A stretch of DNA of 64,000 bases, taken from contig NZ_LT629752.1 of assembly GCF_900105145.1 (NCBI RefSeq), forward strand, positions 930,001 to 994,000, written 5' to 3'. Shown piece by piece: positions 8,080 to 17,401 of the stretch. The stretch is from Polaribacter sp. KT25b. Lineage in GTDB: Bacteria; Bacteroidota; Bacteroidia; Flavobacteriales; Flavobacteriaceae. The notes beneath the pieces are model-generated. The model ran no database searches. It had not been told where the DNA came from and was given only the letters and a program-made list of their open reading frames with translations. How positions within the stretch are numbered: the stretch's first letter is position 1; every line of letters starts with the position of its first letter. The position numbers and the translations under genes are program-made.

Positions 8080-8745
8080 ATGATTTTAAACAAAGATAAC
8101 GCAAAAAAAACAGCTAAACATTTATTGCAAATAAAAGCAATAAAGTTAAGCCCTAATGATCCATTTCAATGGGCTTCTGGTTGGAAATCGCCTATTTATT
8201 GTGATAATAGAATAACTTTATCTTTTCCGCCTGTTCGTATTTTTTTAAAGGAAGAATTAGCTAAAATTGTTGAGTTACAATATGGTAAACCAGATGTAAT
8301 TGCAGGTGTTGCTACTGGTGCAATTGCTATTGGTGTTTTAGTAGCTCAAGAATTAGGATTACCATTTGTATATGTTAGACCAGAACCTAAAAGCCACGGA
8401 AGAAAAAACCAAATTGAAGGCTATTTAGAAAGAGGTCAAAATGTGGTTGTTATAGAAGATTTAATTAGTACTGGAAATAGTAGTTTAAATGCTGTTAAGG
8501 CAATAAAAGAAGCTGGTGGAGTTGTAAAAGGAATGGTTGCAATTTTTACGTATGGTTTTCAAATAGCCGAAGATAATTTTAAAGAAAATAATATTCGTAT
8601 AACAACTTTAAGTAATTATGAAAATTTACTTGAGCAAGCGTTAGATAGTAAATATATTTCTTTAAAAGAGTTAGATACATTAAAAGAGTGGAAGGGAAAT
8701 CCTAGCCAGTGGAAACAAGAAAAAGTAGATAATTATGAATATTAG
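8080..8745 (+). CDS. pyrE: Orotate phosphoribosyltransferase
   Basis: A cytosolic enzyme of de novo pyrimidine synthesis that joins orotate to PRPP to make OMP. The 221-residue protein carries the substrate region FQWASGWKSPIYCDNR, VIAGVATGAIAIG, and the PRPP-binding loop VVVIEDLISTGNSS. I chose ATG 8080 (MILNKD) because it matches the usual flavobacterial N-terminus and because the frame upstream lies antisense to the NUDIX gene. The reading frame overlaps the next gene by 11 bases. The other pyrimidine genes in the window, pyrB and pyrR, are 54 kb away. Confidence 0.96.
   Translation: MILNKDNAKKTAKHLLQIKAIKLSPNDPFQWASGWKSPIYCDNRITLSFPPVRIFLKEELAKIVELQYGKPDVIAGVATGAIAIGVLVAQELGLPFVYVRPEPKSHGRKNQIEGYLERGQNVVVIEDLISTGNSSLNAVKAIKEAGGVVKGMVAIFTYGFQIAEDNFKENNIRITTLSNYENLLEQALDSKYISLKELDTLKEWKGNPSQWKQEKVDNYEY
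8091..8098 (-). promoter_or_regulatory. -7 promoter box for the NUDIX gene, inside pyrE
   Basis: The minus strand reads TATCTTTG, matching TAnnTTTG, 18 bases upstream of ATG 8072. It lies within codons 4-7 of pyrE on the opposite strand. No clear -33 element was seen. Confidence 0.45.
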
Positions 8746-9124
8746 TGGTACTAAAGTAGTGGTTAAAAAATCTCAAAAAGAAACTTTTGAATTTTTATCA
8801 GAATTAAAAAACTTTGAACAATTGATGCCAGAATCTATTCAAAAATTTGAAGTTGAAGGAGATTCTTTTATTTTTGGATTAAAAGGAATGCCAGAAATAA
8901 GATTGATTTTAAAAGAAAGTACAGAGTTTTCTAACATAACTTTAGGCGCTGCAAGTAGTAAATTAAGTTTTGAATTAGTTGCCATTATTGATGAAATTAA
9001 TGAGAGTTCATCAGAAGTTCAATTAGATTTTAATGGAGAATTTAATATGATGATGGCAATGATGGTTAAAAAACCTTTAACCAGTTTTATTGATACATTA
9101 ACAGATAATTTAGGAAAAGTTTAA
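8735..9124 (+). CDS. SRPBCC/START-like small protein
   Basis: A 129-residue protein with the pattern of the SRPBCC (Bet v 1/START-like) fold: an N-terminal strand, a helix (KETFEFLSELKNFEQLMP), a central sheet and a long C-terminal helix ending in FIDTLTDNL. Such proteins bind hydrophobic ligands, and no specific ligand is evident here. Its ATG lies 11 bases inside the end of pyrE, so it is co-transcribed and probably coupled. The stop codon overlaps the stop of the convergent birA. A link with pyrimidine metabolism is by position only. Confidence 0.8.
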   Translation: MNISGTKVVVKKSQKETFEFLSELKNFEQLMPESIQKFEVEGDSFIFGLKGMPEIRLILKESTEFSNITLGAASSKLSFELVAIIDEINESSSEVQLDFNGEFNMMMAMMVKKPLTSFIDTLTDNLGKV

Positions 9125-9858
9125 GCGAAAGAAATTTCTTTAAGGCCAAATTCTTTAACGATTTCATCTTCTAGTTCAACTTGAAGATTTCCATATAAAG
9201 AAATTCCTATTATCTTACCCATAAATAAAACATCGTTTCTATCTTTAAACATAGAAGGGATGTTTTTTTTATACAATACATTTAAGTAACCCGTTTCTAA
9301 TTCTTGATATTTTTTAAGTGAAAGTAAGTGTATCGTGTTTTTTAAATTTTCAATAATTTCTAGCAATAAATCATCTAAATCATAATCATATTTAGAATTA
9401 GTACTATTCTTTAAAGAGGTTGCATTTTTTAATGAATCTGCAAATTTTTCTTGATTTACATTTAATCCAATTCCAATAATAGAACTCGTAATTTTAGTAC
9501 CTTTAATATTGTTTTCTATTAAAATGCCACATATTTTTTTATTTGCTGACAAAATGTCGTTAGGCCATTTTATAGAAAGGTTAGGTGTTTTGTAATTAGA
9601 AAGTGTATTAAATATAGCCAATGAAATAGCAAAGTTTAAATATTTTTGATCTTTAATTTCTAAATCAAAATCTTTTGTAAACACACTGAATGTAAGGTTT
9701 TTAAAAGGTTTAGAAATCCATTTATTTTCTACTTGTCCTCGGCCTTTTTCTTGGTTATTTGTAACCACAACCGTGAAATTTTTAAGGGTAGAATTTTGTC
9801 CCATTTCTTTTAAAAAAGAATTGGTAGAATCAATGGCATTAAGTTTGATTATTTTCAA
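9121..9858 (-). CDS. birA: Biotin--[acetyl-CoA-carboxylase] ligase
   Basis: Attaches biotin to the carrier lysine of biotin-dependent carboxylases using ATP. The 245-residue protein has the biotinyl-AMP loop region EKGRGQVENKW, the KWPNDI motif and GILIEN followed by GIGLNVNQ, in the standard order. There is no N-terminal winged-helix domain, so this is the monofunctional form that does not act as a biotin repressor. It is convergent with the SRPBCC gene, sharing overlapping stop codons, and divergent from rsfS across an 86-base gap. Confidence 0.93.
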   Translation of the reverse strand: MKIIKLNAIDSTNSFLKEMGQNSTLKNFTVVVTNNQEKGRGQVENKWISKPFKNLTFSVFTKDFDLEIKDQKYLNFAISLAIFNTLSNYKTPNLSIKWPNDILSANKKICGILIENNIKGTKITSSIIGIGLNVNQEKFADSLKNATSLKNSTNSKYDYDLDDLLLEIIENLKNTIHLLSLKKYQELETGYLNVLYKKNIPSMFKDRNDVLFMGKIIGISLYGNLQVELEDEIVKEFGLKEISFA

Positions 9859-9915
9859 GTGTTAAATAAAGTGTAAACTAGTTCAATATTACGCAAAATA
9901 CTCGCAAAAAAATAA

Positions 9916-9923
9916 TAACTTTG
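9916..9923 (+). promoter_or_regulatory. -7 promoter box upstream of rsfS
   Basis: TAACTTTG followed by C matches TAnnTTTG, 21 bases before the rsfS ATG. It would drive the rsfS-ftsH-LUD-cdsA-psd-ACBP run, whose internal gaps are short. Confidence 0.5.
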
Positions 9924-9944
9924 CACTAAATTAGAAAAATATTA

Positions 9945-10313
9945 ATGGCAAAAAAGCAAGCAAGCGCAGACGATTTAATCTCTTTGATTATTAAAGGGAT
10001 AGACGATGTTAAGGGAGAAAATATTTTATTATTAGATTTAAGAGAAATAGAAAACACAGTTTGTGATTATTTTATAGTATGTTCTGGTAGCTCTAATACA
10101 CAAGTAAACGCAATTTCTGGTTCTGTACAAAAAGTAGTAAGCAAAGCATTAAAAGACAAGCCTTGGCATATAGAAGGGCAAGGAAATTCTGAATGGATTT
10201 TAATGGATTATGTAAATGTAGTGGTTCATGTTTTTCAAAAACATGTTAGAGACTTTTACGATATTGAAAGCCTTTGGGGAGATGCGAAAATTACAGAAAT
10301 AAATCCAGTTTAA
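9945..10313 (+). CDS. rsfS: Ribosomal silencing factor RsfS (Iojap/DUF143)
   Basis: RsfS binds ribosomal protein uL14 and blocks joining of the ribosomal subunits under starvation. The 122-residue length and the order of motifs are typical: VCDYFIVCSGSSNTQV, then WHIEGQGNSEWILMDY, then VVVHVF with DFYDIESLWGDA. It is followed 21 bases later by ftsH, a pairing common in Flavobacteriaceae. Confidence 0.95.
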   Translation: MAKKQASADDLISLIIKGIDDVKGENILLLDLREIENTVCDYFIVCSGSSNTQVNAISGSVQKVVSKALKDKPWHIEGQGNSEWILMDYVNVVVHVFQKHVRDFYDIESLWGDAKITEINPV

Positions 10314-10334
10314 TCTTATTGATTTTTATAACAA

Positions 10335-12314
10335 ATGAGCGATTCAAATAAAGAAAACAAATCAAATTTACCTAAATTTAAATTTAATTCGTATTGGATT
10401 TATGGTGCAATTTTTATCATAATTATAGCCGTACAATTTTTTAGTAGTGGAGATTTAGCTTCAAAAAGTATTTCAAAAAATAAATTTGAAGAAATTTTAA
10501 AAGATAATGACATCAAAGAAATTGTTGTTGTTAACAAAGATATAGCACAAATTTATTTAACTACAGAAGCGTTAAAAAAAGAGAAGCATTCTAAACAAAC
10601 TACCACAACTTTTTATAGACCTGGTTCTCCTGTTTATGAGTATAATTTTGGAGATTTAAGAACTTTTGAAGAAAATGTAGCTAGTATAAAAAAAGAAAAT
10701 AATTTAATTGTAGATGTAGATAATAAAGAAAGTACGAGCATTTTTGATGCTATTCTTGGATTTTTACCGTTTATTATTTTAATTGCTGTTTGGTTATTTT
10801 TTATGAGAAGAATGTCTGGGGCCGGTGGTGGCGCAGGCGGTGGAGGTCAAATTTTTAGCATTGGTAAATCGAAAGCTAAATTATTTGATAAAGACACTAA
10901 AGTAAAAACTACTTTCGAAAATGTTGCAGGTTTAGAAGGAGCAAAAGAAGAAGTACAAGAAATTGTAGATTTCTTAAAAAATCCAGATAAATATACTTCA
11001 TTAGGAGGTAAAATACCAAAAGGAGCTTTATTAGTAGGACCTCCAGGAACAGGTAAAACATTATTAGCAAAAGCGGTTGCTGGTGAAGCAGATGTTCCTT
11101 TTTTCTCTTTATCTGGTTCAGATTTTGTTGAAATGTTTGTTGGTGTTGGTGCATCTAGAGTAAGAGATTTATTTAAACAAGCGCAACAAAAATCACCTTC
11201 AATAATTTTTATTGATGAGATTGATGCAATTGGTAGAGCTCGTGGAAAAAATAGCATGACTGGTGGTAATGACGAACGTGAAAATACCTTAAATCAGTTA
11301 TTAACAGAAATGGATGGTTTTGGTACTGATACAAATGTTATTGTATTAGCCGCAACTAATAGAGCAGATGTTTTAGATAGCGCTTTAATGCGTGCTGGTC
11401 GTTTTGACAGACAAATTTATGTTGATTTACCAAATATTAACGAAAGAAAAGAAATTTTTGAAGTTCATATAAAACCATTAAAGTTAGCAGAAGATGTTAA
11501 AATAGGTTTTTTAGCACAACAAACACCAGGTTTTTCGGGTGCAGATATTGCAAATATGTGTAATGAAGCAGCATTAATTGCAGCAAGAAATGGTAAAAAA
11601 GCGATTCATCATCAAGATTTTTTAGATGCAGTTGATAGAATTGTTGGTGGTTTAGAAAAGAAAAATAAAGTAATTACACCAAAAGAAAAGCAAGTAATAG
11701 CGTTTCACGAAGCTGGTCATGCAACGGTAAGTTGGATGTTAGAACATGCTGCACCTTTAGTAAAAGTTACAATTGTACCAAGAGGGCAATCTTTAGGGGC
11801 TGCTTGGTATTTGCCTGCAGAAAGAATGATTGTTCAAACCGAACAAATGCTAGACGAAATGTGTGCTACAATGGGGGGTAGAGCTGCAGAAAAAGTAATG
11901 TTTGATAAAATCTCTACAGGTGCTTTAAGTGATTTAGAAAAAGTTACTAAACAAGCTAGAGCAATGATTACTGTATATGGTTTAAATGATGAAGTTGGTA
12001 ATATTACTTATTATGATTCTTCTGGTAACGATGCTTTTGTAAAACCTTATAGTGAAGAAACAGGTAGAAAAATTGATAAAGAAATTTCTAAAATGATAGA
12101 AAATCAATATCAAAGAGCAATTAAACTTTTAGAGGATAATAAAGAAAAATTAACAACATTAGCAGAATTATTATTAGAAAAGGAAGTTATTTTTAAAGAT
12201 GATTTACAAGAAATATTTGGTAAAAGACTTTTTGATGAAATTGAAGAAGCAGAAGTTGATGCTACCAAACAAGAATTAGAAAAACCTACAGTAGATAAAA
12301 TTTCAGAAGAATAA
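10335..12314 (+). CDS. ftsH: ATP-dependent zinc metalloprotease FtsH
   Basis: A membrane-anchored AAA+ protease that degrades misfolded membrane proteins and regulators. The 659-residue protein has a first membrane span at about residues 16-35, a periplasmic domain, a second span near 137-155 and a glycine-rich linker. The AAA module has Walker A GPPGTGKT (235-242) and a DEIDAIG Walker B. The zinc site HEAGH is at 458-462. The acidic, lysine-rich C-terminal tail is normal for the family. It lies in a tight run of same-strand genes, 6 bases before the LUD gene. Confidence 0.97.
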   Translation: MSDSNKENKSNLPKFKFNSYWIYGAIFIIIIAVQFFSSGDLASKSISKNKFEEILKDNDIKEIVVVNKDIAQIYLTTEALKKEKHSKQTTTTFYRPGSPVYEYNFGDLRTFEENVASIKKENNLIVDVDNKESTSIFDAILGFLPFIILIAVWLFFMRRMSGAGGGAGGGGQIFSIGKSKAKLFDKDTKVKTTFENVAGLEGAKEEVQEIVDFLKNPDKYTSLGGKIPKGALLVGPPGTGKTLLAKAVAGEADVPFFSLSGSDFVEMFVGVGASRVRDLFKQAQQKSPSIIFIDEIDAIGRARGKNSMTGGNDERENTLNQLLTEMDGFGTDTNVIVLAATNRADVLDSALMRAGRFDRQIYVDLPNINERKEIFEVHIKPLKLAEDVKIGFLAQQTPGFSGADIANMCNEAALIAARNGKKAIHHQDFLDAVDRIVGGLEKKNKVITPKEKQVIAFHEAGHATVSWMLEHAAPLVKVTIVPRGQSLGAAWYLPAERMIVQTEQMLDEMCATMGGRAAEKVMFDKISTGALSDLEKVTKQARAMITVYGLNDEVGNITYYDSSGNDAFVKPYSEETGRKIDKEISKMIENQYQRAIKLLEDNKEKLTTLAELLLEKEVIFKDDLQEIFGKRLFDEIEEAEVDATKQELEKPTVDKISEE

Positions 12315-12320
12315 GTTTTA

Positions 12321-12905
12321 ATGAATTTTTTTAAAAAGCTCTTTAATATCCAAGAAACAGAGGATAAAGAAATACAAGAACAAGAGATAAATTTATCTCT
12401 TGATGAATCTTTTGTTCATAATTTTGTAGAAAAAGGAGGTAAGTTTTTATATTGTTTAAATAAAGAAGAGGTAATTGATAATTTTAAAAAAGTTCTTTCT
12501 GAGAATAGTTGGGATGAAGTTTACTTGTTAAATGATAAATTAGCGTCTTTATTTAATAAAAATGAAGTAAAAATATTAAATAAATTTAACGATAATACAC
12601 CAATACTTACCCCTTGCGAGCATTTAATTGCAGATAGTGGAGATATTTTATTTTCATCAAATCAATTAAAAAGCACCAAGTTAGGTGATTTTTCTGATAA
12701 CTTTATTGTTTATGCAACTACAAGTCAATTGGTTAAAGATACTGGTCAAGGTTTAACTGGTATAAAAACAAACAATAAAGAGCAGATACCAACAAATATA
12801 TCTCCAATAAAAAATTATGTTATTAATAAAAATGATGATAATTTTCTAAACTATGGTAACAGTAATTCAAAAAACTTATATTTGTTGCTATTAGAAGATT
12901 TATAA
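12321..12905 (+). CDS. LUD-domain protein (LutC/YkgG-like)
   Basis: A 194-residue protein resembling the LUD domain of LutC/YkgG. It includes the C-terminal half typical of the family: IADSGDILFSS, then VYATTSQLVKDTGQGL. LutC homologues take part in lactate oxidation, but here there are no lutA/lutB partners. The neighbours are ftsH and phospholipid genes, so the role is unknown. The N-terminal 30 residues are charged and probably disordered. Only one base separates its stop codon from the start of cdsA. Confidence 0.82.
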   Translation: MNFFKKLFNIQETEDKEIQEQEINLSLDESFVHNFVEKGGKFLYCLNKEEVIDNFKKVLSENSWDEVYLLNDKLASLFNKNEVKILNKFNDNTPILTPCEHLIADSGDILFSSNQLKSTKLGDFSDNFIVYATTSQLVKDTGQGLTGIKTNNKEQIPTNISPIKNYVINKNDDNFLNYGNSNSKNLYLLLLEDL

Positions 12906-12906
12906 T

Positions 12907-13701
12907 ATGCGCCACCTTTTAAAAAGGAGTTTTTCTGGAATAATTTATGTTTTATTATTTCTTTTTGCAATTCTCTTTTCAAGAGAATCTTATATCGTAT
13001 TAACTACTATTTTTGGGTTTTTATGTATTTGGGAATTTAATAAAATGGTTGACTTAAAAAATTATGCATCTTATATTTTTTATGCATTTGTTTTATTTTT
13101 AATGCTACAAAGACAAGAGAGTTATGCTACTGTTTTAGTTTTATCAATTACTTTATTGTCTTCTTTATTTCTGATTTATCAATTATTTGCAAAAAAACAA
13201 ATTACCTTTTCTAATGATAGGGCAAAATTAGGAGTTACCATTAGATACATAATATTTTCAATATGTTTTTTAGTGTTACTTCCGTTTCATAAAAATACCT
13301 TTCATCCGTATTTAATGATCAGTATTTTATCAATTATCTGGATAAACGATTCGTTTGCTTTTTTTATTGGAAAAAATTTTGGAGCAAATAAGTTATTTCC
13401 ATCAGTATCACCAAAAAAAACTATTGAAGGTTTTTTGGGTGGTTTAACTTTTTCGTTGATAGCTGCATTATTTATTAGTAAGTTTAATCTAGAATTTTCT
13501 ATGATAAATTGGCTAGTTATTGGAGTTATTGTTTCTGTAGTTGGTACAATTGGTGATTTAGTGGAATCTAAATTTAAAAGACAAGCTAAAATAAAAGATA
13601 GTGGTAATATAATGCCTGGTCATGGAGGTATTTTAGATAGGCTAGATAGTTTGTTGTTTGCTGCACCATTTGTATATTTGTATATTAACTTTATAATTTA
13701 A
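12907..13701 (+). CDS. cdsA: Phosphatidate cytidylyltransferase
   Basis: An integral membrane enzyme that makes CDP-diacylglycerol from phosphatidate and CTP. The 264-residue protein has about seven to eight hydrophobic spans. The C-terminal CDS signature is visible as FKRQAKIKDSGNIMPGHGG followed by ILDRLDS, and the earlier SPKKTIEGFLGG also matches the family. It lies directly before psd, giving two steps of phospholipid synthesis in one operon. Confidence 0.95.
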   Translation: MRHLLKRSFSGIIYVLLFLFAILFSRESYIVLTTIFGFLCIWEFNKMVDLKNYASYIFYAFVLFLMLQRQESYATVLVLSITLLSSLFLIYQLFAKKQITFSNDRAKLGVTIRYIIFSICFLVLLPFHKNTFHPYLMISILSIIWINDSFAFFIGKNFGANKLFPSVSPKKTIEGFLGGLTFSLIAALFISKFNLEFSMINWLVIGVIVSVVGTIGDLVESKFKRQAKIKDSGNIMPGHGGILDRLDSLLFAAPFVYLYINFII

Positions 13702-13703
13702 GA

Positions 13704-14360
13704 ATGATTCGTTTTCATAAAGAAGGGTATAAAATTATTTCGATAACTTTTATTATTGCAATTTCTGTAATCTTACTCGCAGATTATTTTATTGATATTA
13801 CTTGGTTATTAAAAACTATACAAGTAATAATGTTAGGTTTTGTAGTTATCGTTTTACAGTTTTTTAGAAATCCGGCAAGGCATACAAAATTAGACGAAAA
13901 TCAAATAATTGCACCTGTAGATGGTAAAGTTGTGGTTATAGAAGAGGTAGAAGAACCAGAGTTTTTCAAAGATAAAAGATTACAAATTTCAATTTTTATG
14001 TCTCCAATTAATGTGCATGTTACAAGATATGCTATGAGCGGAATTATAAAATACAGTAAATATCATCCAGGAAAATATTTGGTTGCTTGGCATCCAAAAG
14101 CATCAACAGAAAATGAAAGAACAACAGTAGTTGTAGAAAATAAAACTTTTGGTAATGTTTTATACAGACAAATTGCTGGAGCTTTAGCAAAAAGGATTGT
14201 AAATTATGCTAAAGTAGGAGATAAAGTTGTACAAGGAACAGATGCAGGTTTTATAAAATTTGGTTCTAGGGTTGATGTATATTTACCAATAGGAACTAAA
14301 GTGAATGTAAAATTAGGAGATAAAGTAAAAGGTGGTGTCCAAGTTATCGCAGAAAAATAA
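13704..14360 (+). CDS. psd: Phosphatidylserine decarboxylase (short PSD-A type)
   Basis: Converts phosphatidylserine to phosphatidylethanolamine. The precursor self-cleaves at a Gly-Ser bond to make the pyruvoyl cofactor. In this 218-residue short form the cleavage site is KFGS (G187-S188), with two N-terminal membrane segments (residues about 12-50) and the conserved APVDGKVV and SPINVHVTRY motifs. It starts two bases after cdsA stops. Its last 9-10 codons overlap the start of the acyl-CoA-binding protein gene. Confidence 0.94.
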   Translation: MIRFHKEGYKIISITFIIAISVILLADYFIDITWLLKTIQVIMLGFVVIVLQFFRNPARHTKLDENQIIAPVDGKVVVIEEVEEPEFFKDKRLQISIFMSPINVHVTRYAMSGIIKYSKYHPGKYLVAWHPKASTENERTTVVVENKTFGNVLYRQIAGALAKRIVNYAKVGDKVVQGTDAGFIKFGSRVDVYLPIGTKVNVKLGDKVKGGVQVIAEK

Positions 14361-14607
14361 TATAGATTTAGATACTGAGTATAAAGCTGCTTTTGACAAG
14401 ATTTCTAAGTTAAAAGAAGCTGTAGCACCAGATATTATGCTAAAATTTTATGCTTATTATAAGCAAGCTAATTTTGGTAATAAATTTTCTTTTAATAATG
14501 GTTCTGATCTTAGAACTGGTTTTAAATTTAATGCTTGGATGCAGTTAAATGGTATGACTACAGAAGAGGCAAAAAGAGAGTACATTGAACTAGCCAAAGA
14601 ATTTTAA
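14332..14607 (+). CDS. Acyl-CoA-binding protein (ACBP) with GTG start inside psd
   Basis: A small four-helix protein of about 90 residues that binds long-chain acyl-CoA. Family landmarks are FDKISKLKEAVAPDIMLKFY, the YKQANFG segment and the FKFNAWMQLNGM helix. The first usable in-frame ATG falls after helix 1, so translation must begin at GTG 14332 or GTG 14335, inside psd. A purine-rich AGGAGA at 14315-14320 lies upstream. The overlap implies translational coupling to psd and suits a supply role for acyl-CoA in phospholipid synthesis. Bacterial ACBPs are patchily distributed but common in this family of bacteria. Confidence 0.87.
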   Translation: MVSKLSQKNNIDLDTEYKAAFDKISKLKEAVAPDIMLKFYAYYKQANFGNKFSFNNGSDLRTGFKFNAWMQLNGMTTEEAKREYIELAKEF

Positions 14608-14638
14608 TAAAAAAATACTAATTTAATTAATTACAATT

Positions 14639-15274
14639 ATGAAAAAAATATTTATTATTTCGTTTTTAGTGATCGCAACTGCATTTAATTTTACTGCATG
14701 TAAATCTGATACTAAAAAAGAAGAAAGTAAAACAGAAGAAATAGAAAGTACTACTAAAAGTGAATCTACTTTTTCTGTAACAAATGCTAAAAATGAAATT
14801 AACTTTACAGCTTATAAAACTTCAGAAAAAGTAGCTGTTGGTGGTCAATTTAAAGAGATTAATATAATTGCTGGAGGCGAAGGTAATAGCGTAAAAGAAG
14901 CAATTAATAATACAGAATTTTCAATTCCTGTTAGTAGTCTTTTTACAAAAGATACAAGTAGAGACTTTAAAGTTAAAAAGTTCTTTTTTGGTATGATGGA
15001 AGATACACAATTACTTTCTGGTAAGTTAATGATTACTGATGATGCAAACGGAACTGCAGAAATTAAAATGAACGGAGTTAGTAAAAATGTACCTTTTACA
15101 TATACCATTGTTGATAAAACTTTTAATATGAAAGCTACAATGCATATTAACAATTGGAATGCTTCTAAAGCTTTAGAGGCTTTAAATAAAGCTTGTTTTG
15201 ATTTACACAAAGGTGCAGATGGAGTTTCTAAAACTTGGAATGATGTAGCTTTAGATATTACAACAACTTTTTAA
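14639..15274 (+). CDS. YceI-like lipoprotein
   Basis: A 211-residue lipoprotein. The signal peptide ends at lipobox FTAC with acylated Cys21, followed by a charged, low-complexity linker (residues 22-45) and a YceI-type beta-barrel domain to the end. YceI domains bind polyisoprenoid or similar amphipathic lipids. The position 31 bases after the acyl-CoA-binding gene and two phospholipid genes fits an envelope lipid role, but the ligand is not shown by sequence. Confidence 0.85.
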   Translation: MKKIFIISFLVIATAFNFTACKSDTKKEESKTEEIESTTKSESTFSVTNAKNEINFTAYKTSEKVAVGGQFKEINIIAGGEGNSVKEAINNTEFSIPVSSLFTKDTSRDFKVKKFFFGMMEDTQLLSGKLMITDDANGTAEIKMNGVSKNVPFTYTIVDKTFNMKATMHINNWNASKALEALNKACFDLHKGADGVSKTWNDVALDITTTF

Positions 15275-15278
15275 AGAA

Positions 15279-16154
15279 TTATAAATTATTTAATGCTTTT
15301 TTAAGTGTTTTAAATCGAAAAGAATAGCCATTCTTTTCGATTTTTTTTGCCGAAACTTTACTTCCTTCTAATAAAATAATAGCCATTTTACCAAATATAA
15401 GTTTTAATAAAAAATCAGGAACAGCAATTGGTAAAAAAGGTCTTTTAATACTTTTTGCTAATATTTTAGAAAAAGATGTATTTGTTTGATGTTCTGGCGC
15501 AACAGCATTATATATTCCGGTTAAATTGTCTTCAACAGCCTTTATATACATTTCGCATAAATCATCAATATGAATCCAAGGTAAAAATTGTTTACCAGAA
15601 CCTAAAGGTGATATAATTGGAGTTTTCATTTTATCTAAAGCTCCGCCTTTATCAGATAATACAATTCCTGTTCTAAAAATAGTTACAGGAATGTCTTTTG
15701 CTAAAAAGTGATGCGCAGCATTTTCCCATTTTTGGCAAACTTCACTTAAAAAATCATTTCCAGGTTTGTCTGTTTCAGTGTAAATTTTATTCGAAGTTAT
15801 GGCACCGTAATAACCAACTCCAGAAGCAGAAATAAATCCTTTTAAAGCTATGCTAAGTTCGTTTATTTTATCAAAAAGTAAATTGGCAGAGTTTACTCTA
15901 CTATCAATAATTATTTGTTTTCTTTCTGTAGTCCAACGTTTATCAGCAATTCCTGCACCAGCTAAATGAATGATATAATCTGCATTTAAAAGTGCTTTTT
16001 CATCAATATAATTTGTAGAAATATCCCATTTAAACTCATTTTTGTTTTTAGGACTTCTACTTAAAATTACAACTTGATGATTTTTATCAATCAGTAATTT
16101 TGATAATCTTTTGCCGACTAAACCTGTGCCACCTGTAATAATTACTTTTGCCAT
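15279..16154 (-). CDS. TIGR01777-family NAD(P)-dependent epimerase (SDR39U1-like)
   Basis: An extended short-chain dehydrogenase of 291 residues. The Rossmann motif is TGGTGLVGKRL (residues 7-17), followed by IIHLAGAGIADKRW, which is the family signature, and a C-terminal DUF1731-like segment (LLEGSKVSAKKIEKNGYSF). The substrate of this widespread family is unknown. It is convergent with the YceI gene, with 4 bases between them. A near-consensus box TATCTTTA lies just before its ATG, which would give a very short leader. Confidence 0.88.
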   Translation of the reverse strand: MAKVIITGGTGLVGKRLSKLLIDKNHQVVILSRSPKNKNEFKWDISTNYIDEKALLNADYIIHLAGAGIADKRWTTERKQIIIDSRVNSANLLFDKINELSIALKGFISASGVGYYGAITSNKIYTETDKPGNDFLSEVCQKWENAAHHFLAKDIPVTIFRTGIVLSDKGGALDKMKTPIISPLGSGKQFLPWIHIDDLCEMYIKAVEDNLTGIYNAVAPEHQTNTSFSKILAKSIKRPFLPIAVPDFLLKLIFGKMAIILLEGSKVSAKKIEKNGYSFRFKTLKKALNNL

Positions 16155-16252
16155 ATTGTAAAGATAATTATTTTTTGTTTAATGTTTTGTAGATTTAATA
16201 AAACAAATCTATGTTAAGATATATTAAAGCAATGTTAATCTTTATTTTTGAT

Positions 16253-16260
16253 GCATTTAA
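16253..16260 (+). promoter_or_regulatory. -7 promoter box supporting the VWA start
   Basis: TATTTTTG matches TAnnTTTG and lies 20 bases upstream of ATG 16280. It supports that start over the in-frame ATG at 16211. No clear -33 element was seen. Confidence 0.4.
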
Positions 16261-16279
16261 AGCTGTATTTTTATCCTCG

Positions 16280-17401
16280 ATGAAAAATAATAGTAAGAGA
16301 AAAGGTTTTGTTTTTAAAACTTATGAGGCAGAAAATCAATCGCCTTTCGAGAAATTATTCGAAATCTTTAAGGAATTAATTACACATACTTCTGGCGATT
16401 TTGATGAGGCTATCGATTGGTTGCGCTCTTTAGATAAAGAATATAAATTGACAGATGAAAATTATACAATTGATGATTTTATAGAAGATTTAAAAAAGAA
16501 AGGGTATATAAAAGAAGAAATAAAAGGAGATGGAACCGGTGGAACAAAAATCACTCCAAAAACAGAACGTGCTATTCGTCAGCAAGCGTTGAATCATATT
16601 TTTGGAAAAATAAAAAGAAGTGGCGCAGGAAATCATAAAAGTAAATCTCCAGGAATAGGGGATGAACATACAGGAGATTTTAGAAATTATCAATTTGGTG
16701 ATGCTTTAGATAAAGTTTCTATGACAGAAAGTATTAGAAACGCTCAAATTAACAACGGGATTGATAATTTTAATTTAACCGAAAGTGATTTAGTGGTTGA
16801 AGAAACCTTACATAAAAGCCAAATGAGTACGGTGTTAATGATTGATATCAGTCATTCTATGATTTTATATGGAGAAGATAGAATTACACCTGCCAAAAAA
16901 GTGGCCATGGCTTTAGCAGAACTAATTACTACACGTTATCCAAAAGATACCTTAGATATTATTGTTTTTGGTAATGATGCTTGGGCTATTAAAATTAAAG
17001 ATTTACCGTACTTACAAGTTGGCCCTTATCACACAAATACCGTTGCAGGTTTACAGTTGGCAATGGATTTATTACGTAGAAAACGAAATACCAACAAACA
17101 AATTTTTATGATTACGGATGGAAAACCAAGTTGTTTGCGTTTACCTGATGGACAATATTATAAAAACAGTAATGGTCTAGACAAATATATTGTAAACAAG
17201 TGTTATGCAATGGCACAACAAGCCAGAAAATTACACATTCCTATTACTACTTTTATGATTGCACAAGATCCTTATTTAATGCAATTTGTAAGAGCGTTTA
17301 CAAAAGCAAATCAAGGAAAAGCATTTTATACAGGCTTAAAAGGTTTGGGAGAAATGATTTTTGAAGATTACGAAACAAATAGAAAAAAAAGAATTAGGTA
17401 G
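16280..17401 (+). CDS. VWA-domain protein, partner of the AAA+ ATPase
   Basis: A 373-residue cytosolic protein with a C-terminal von Willebrand A domain. The MIDAS motif is DISHS (D189, S191, S193), and ITDGKPS supplies a later metal-site segment. The N-terminal half is charged and helical (FEKLFEIFKELITHTSGDFD). ATG 16280 is preferred over ATG 16211: the extra 23 residues are hydrophobic and unlike the rest of the protein, and a promoter box lies between. With the following MoxR/chelatase-type ATPase it forms the usual AAA+/VWA pair, thought to act as a chaperone or chelatase-like machine. The client is unknown. Confidence 0.85.
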   Translation: MKNNSKRKGFVFKTYEAENQSPFEKLFEIFKELITHTSGDFDEAIDWLRSLDKEYKLTDENYTIDDFIEDLKKKGYIKEEIKGDGTGGTKITPKTERAIRQQALNHIFGKIKRSGAGNHKSKSPGIGDEHTGDFRNYQFGDALDKVSMTESIRNAQINNGIDNFNLTESDLVVEETLHKSQMSTVLMIDISHSMILYGEDRITPAKKVAMALAELITTRYPKDTLDIIVFGNDAWAIKIKDLPYLQVGPYHTNTVAGLQLAMDLLRRKRNTNKQIFMITDGKPSCLRLPDGQYYKNSNGLDKYIVNKCYAMAQQARKLHIPITTFMIAQDPYLMQFVRAFTKANQGKAFYTGLKGLGEMIFEDYETNRKKRIR

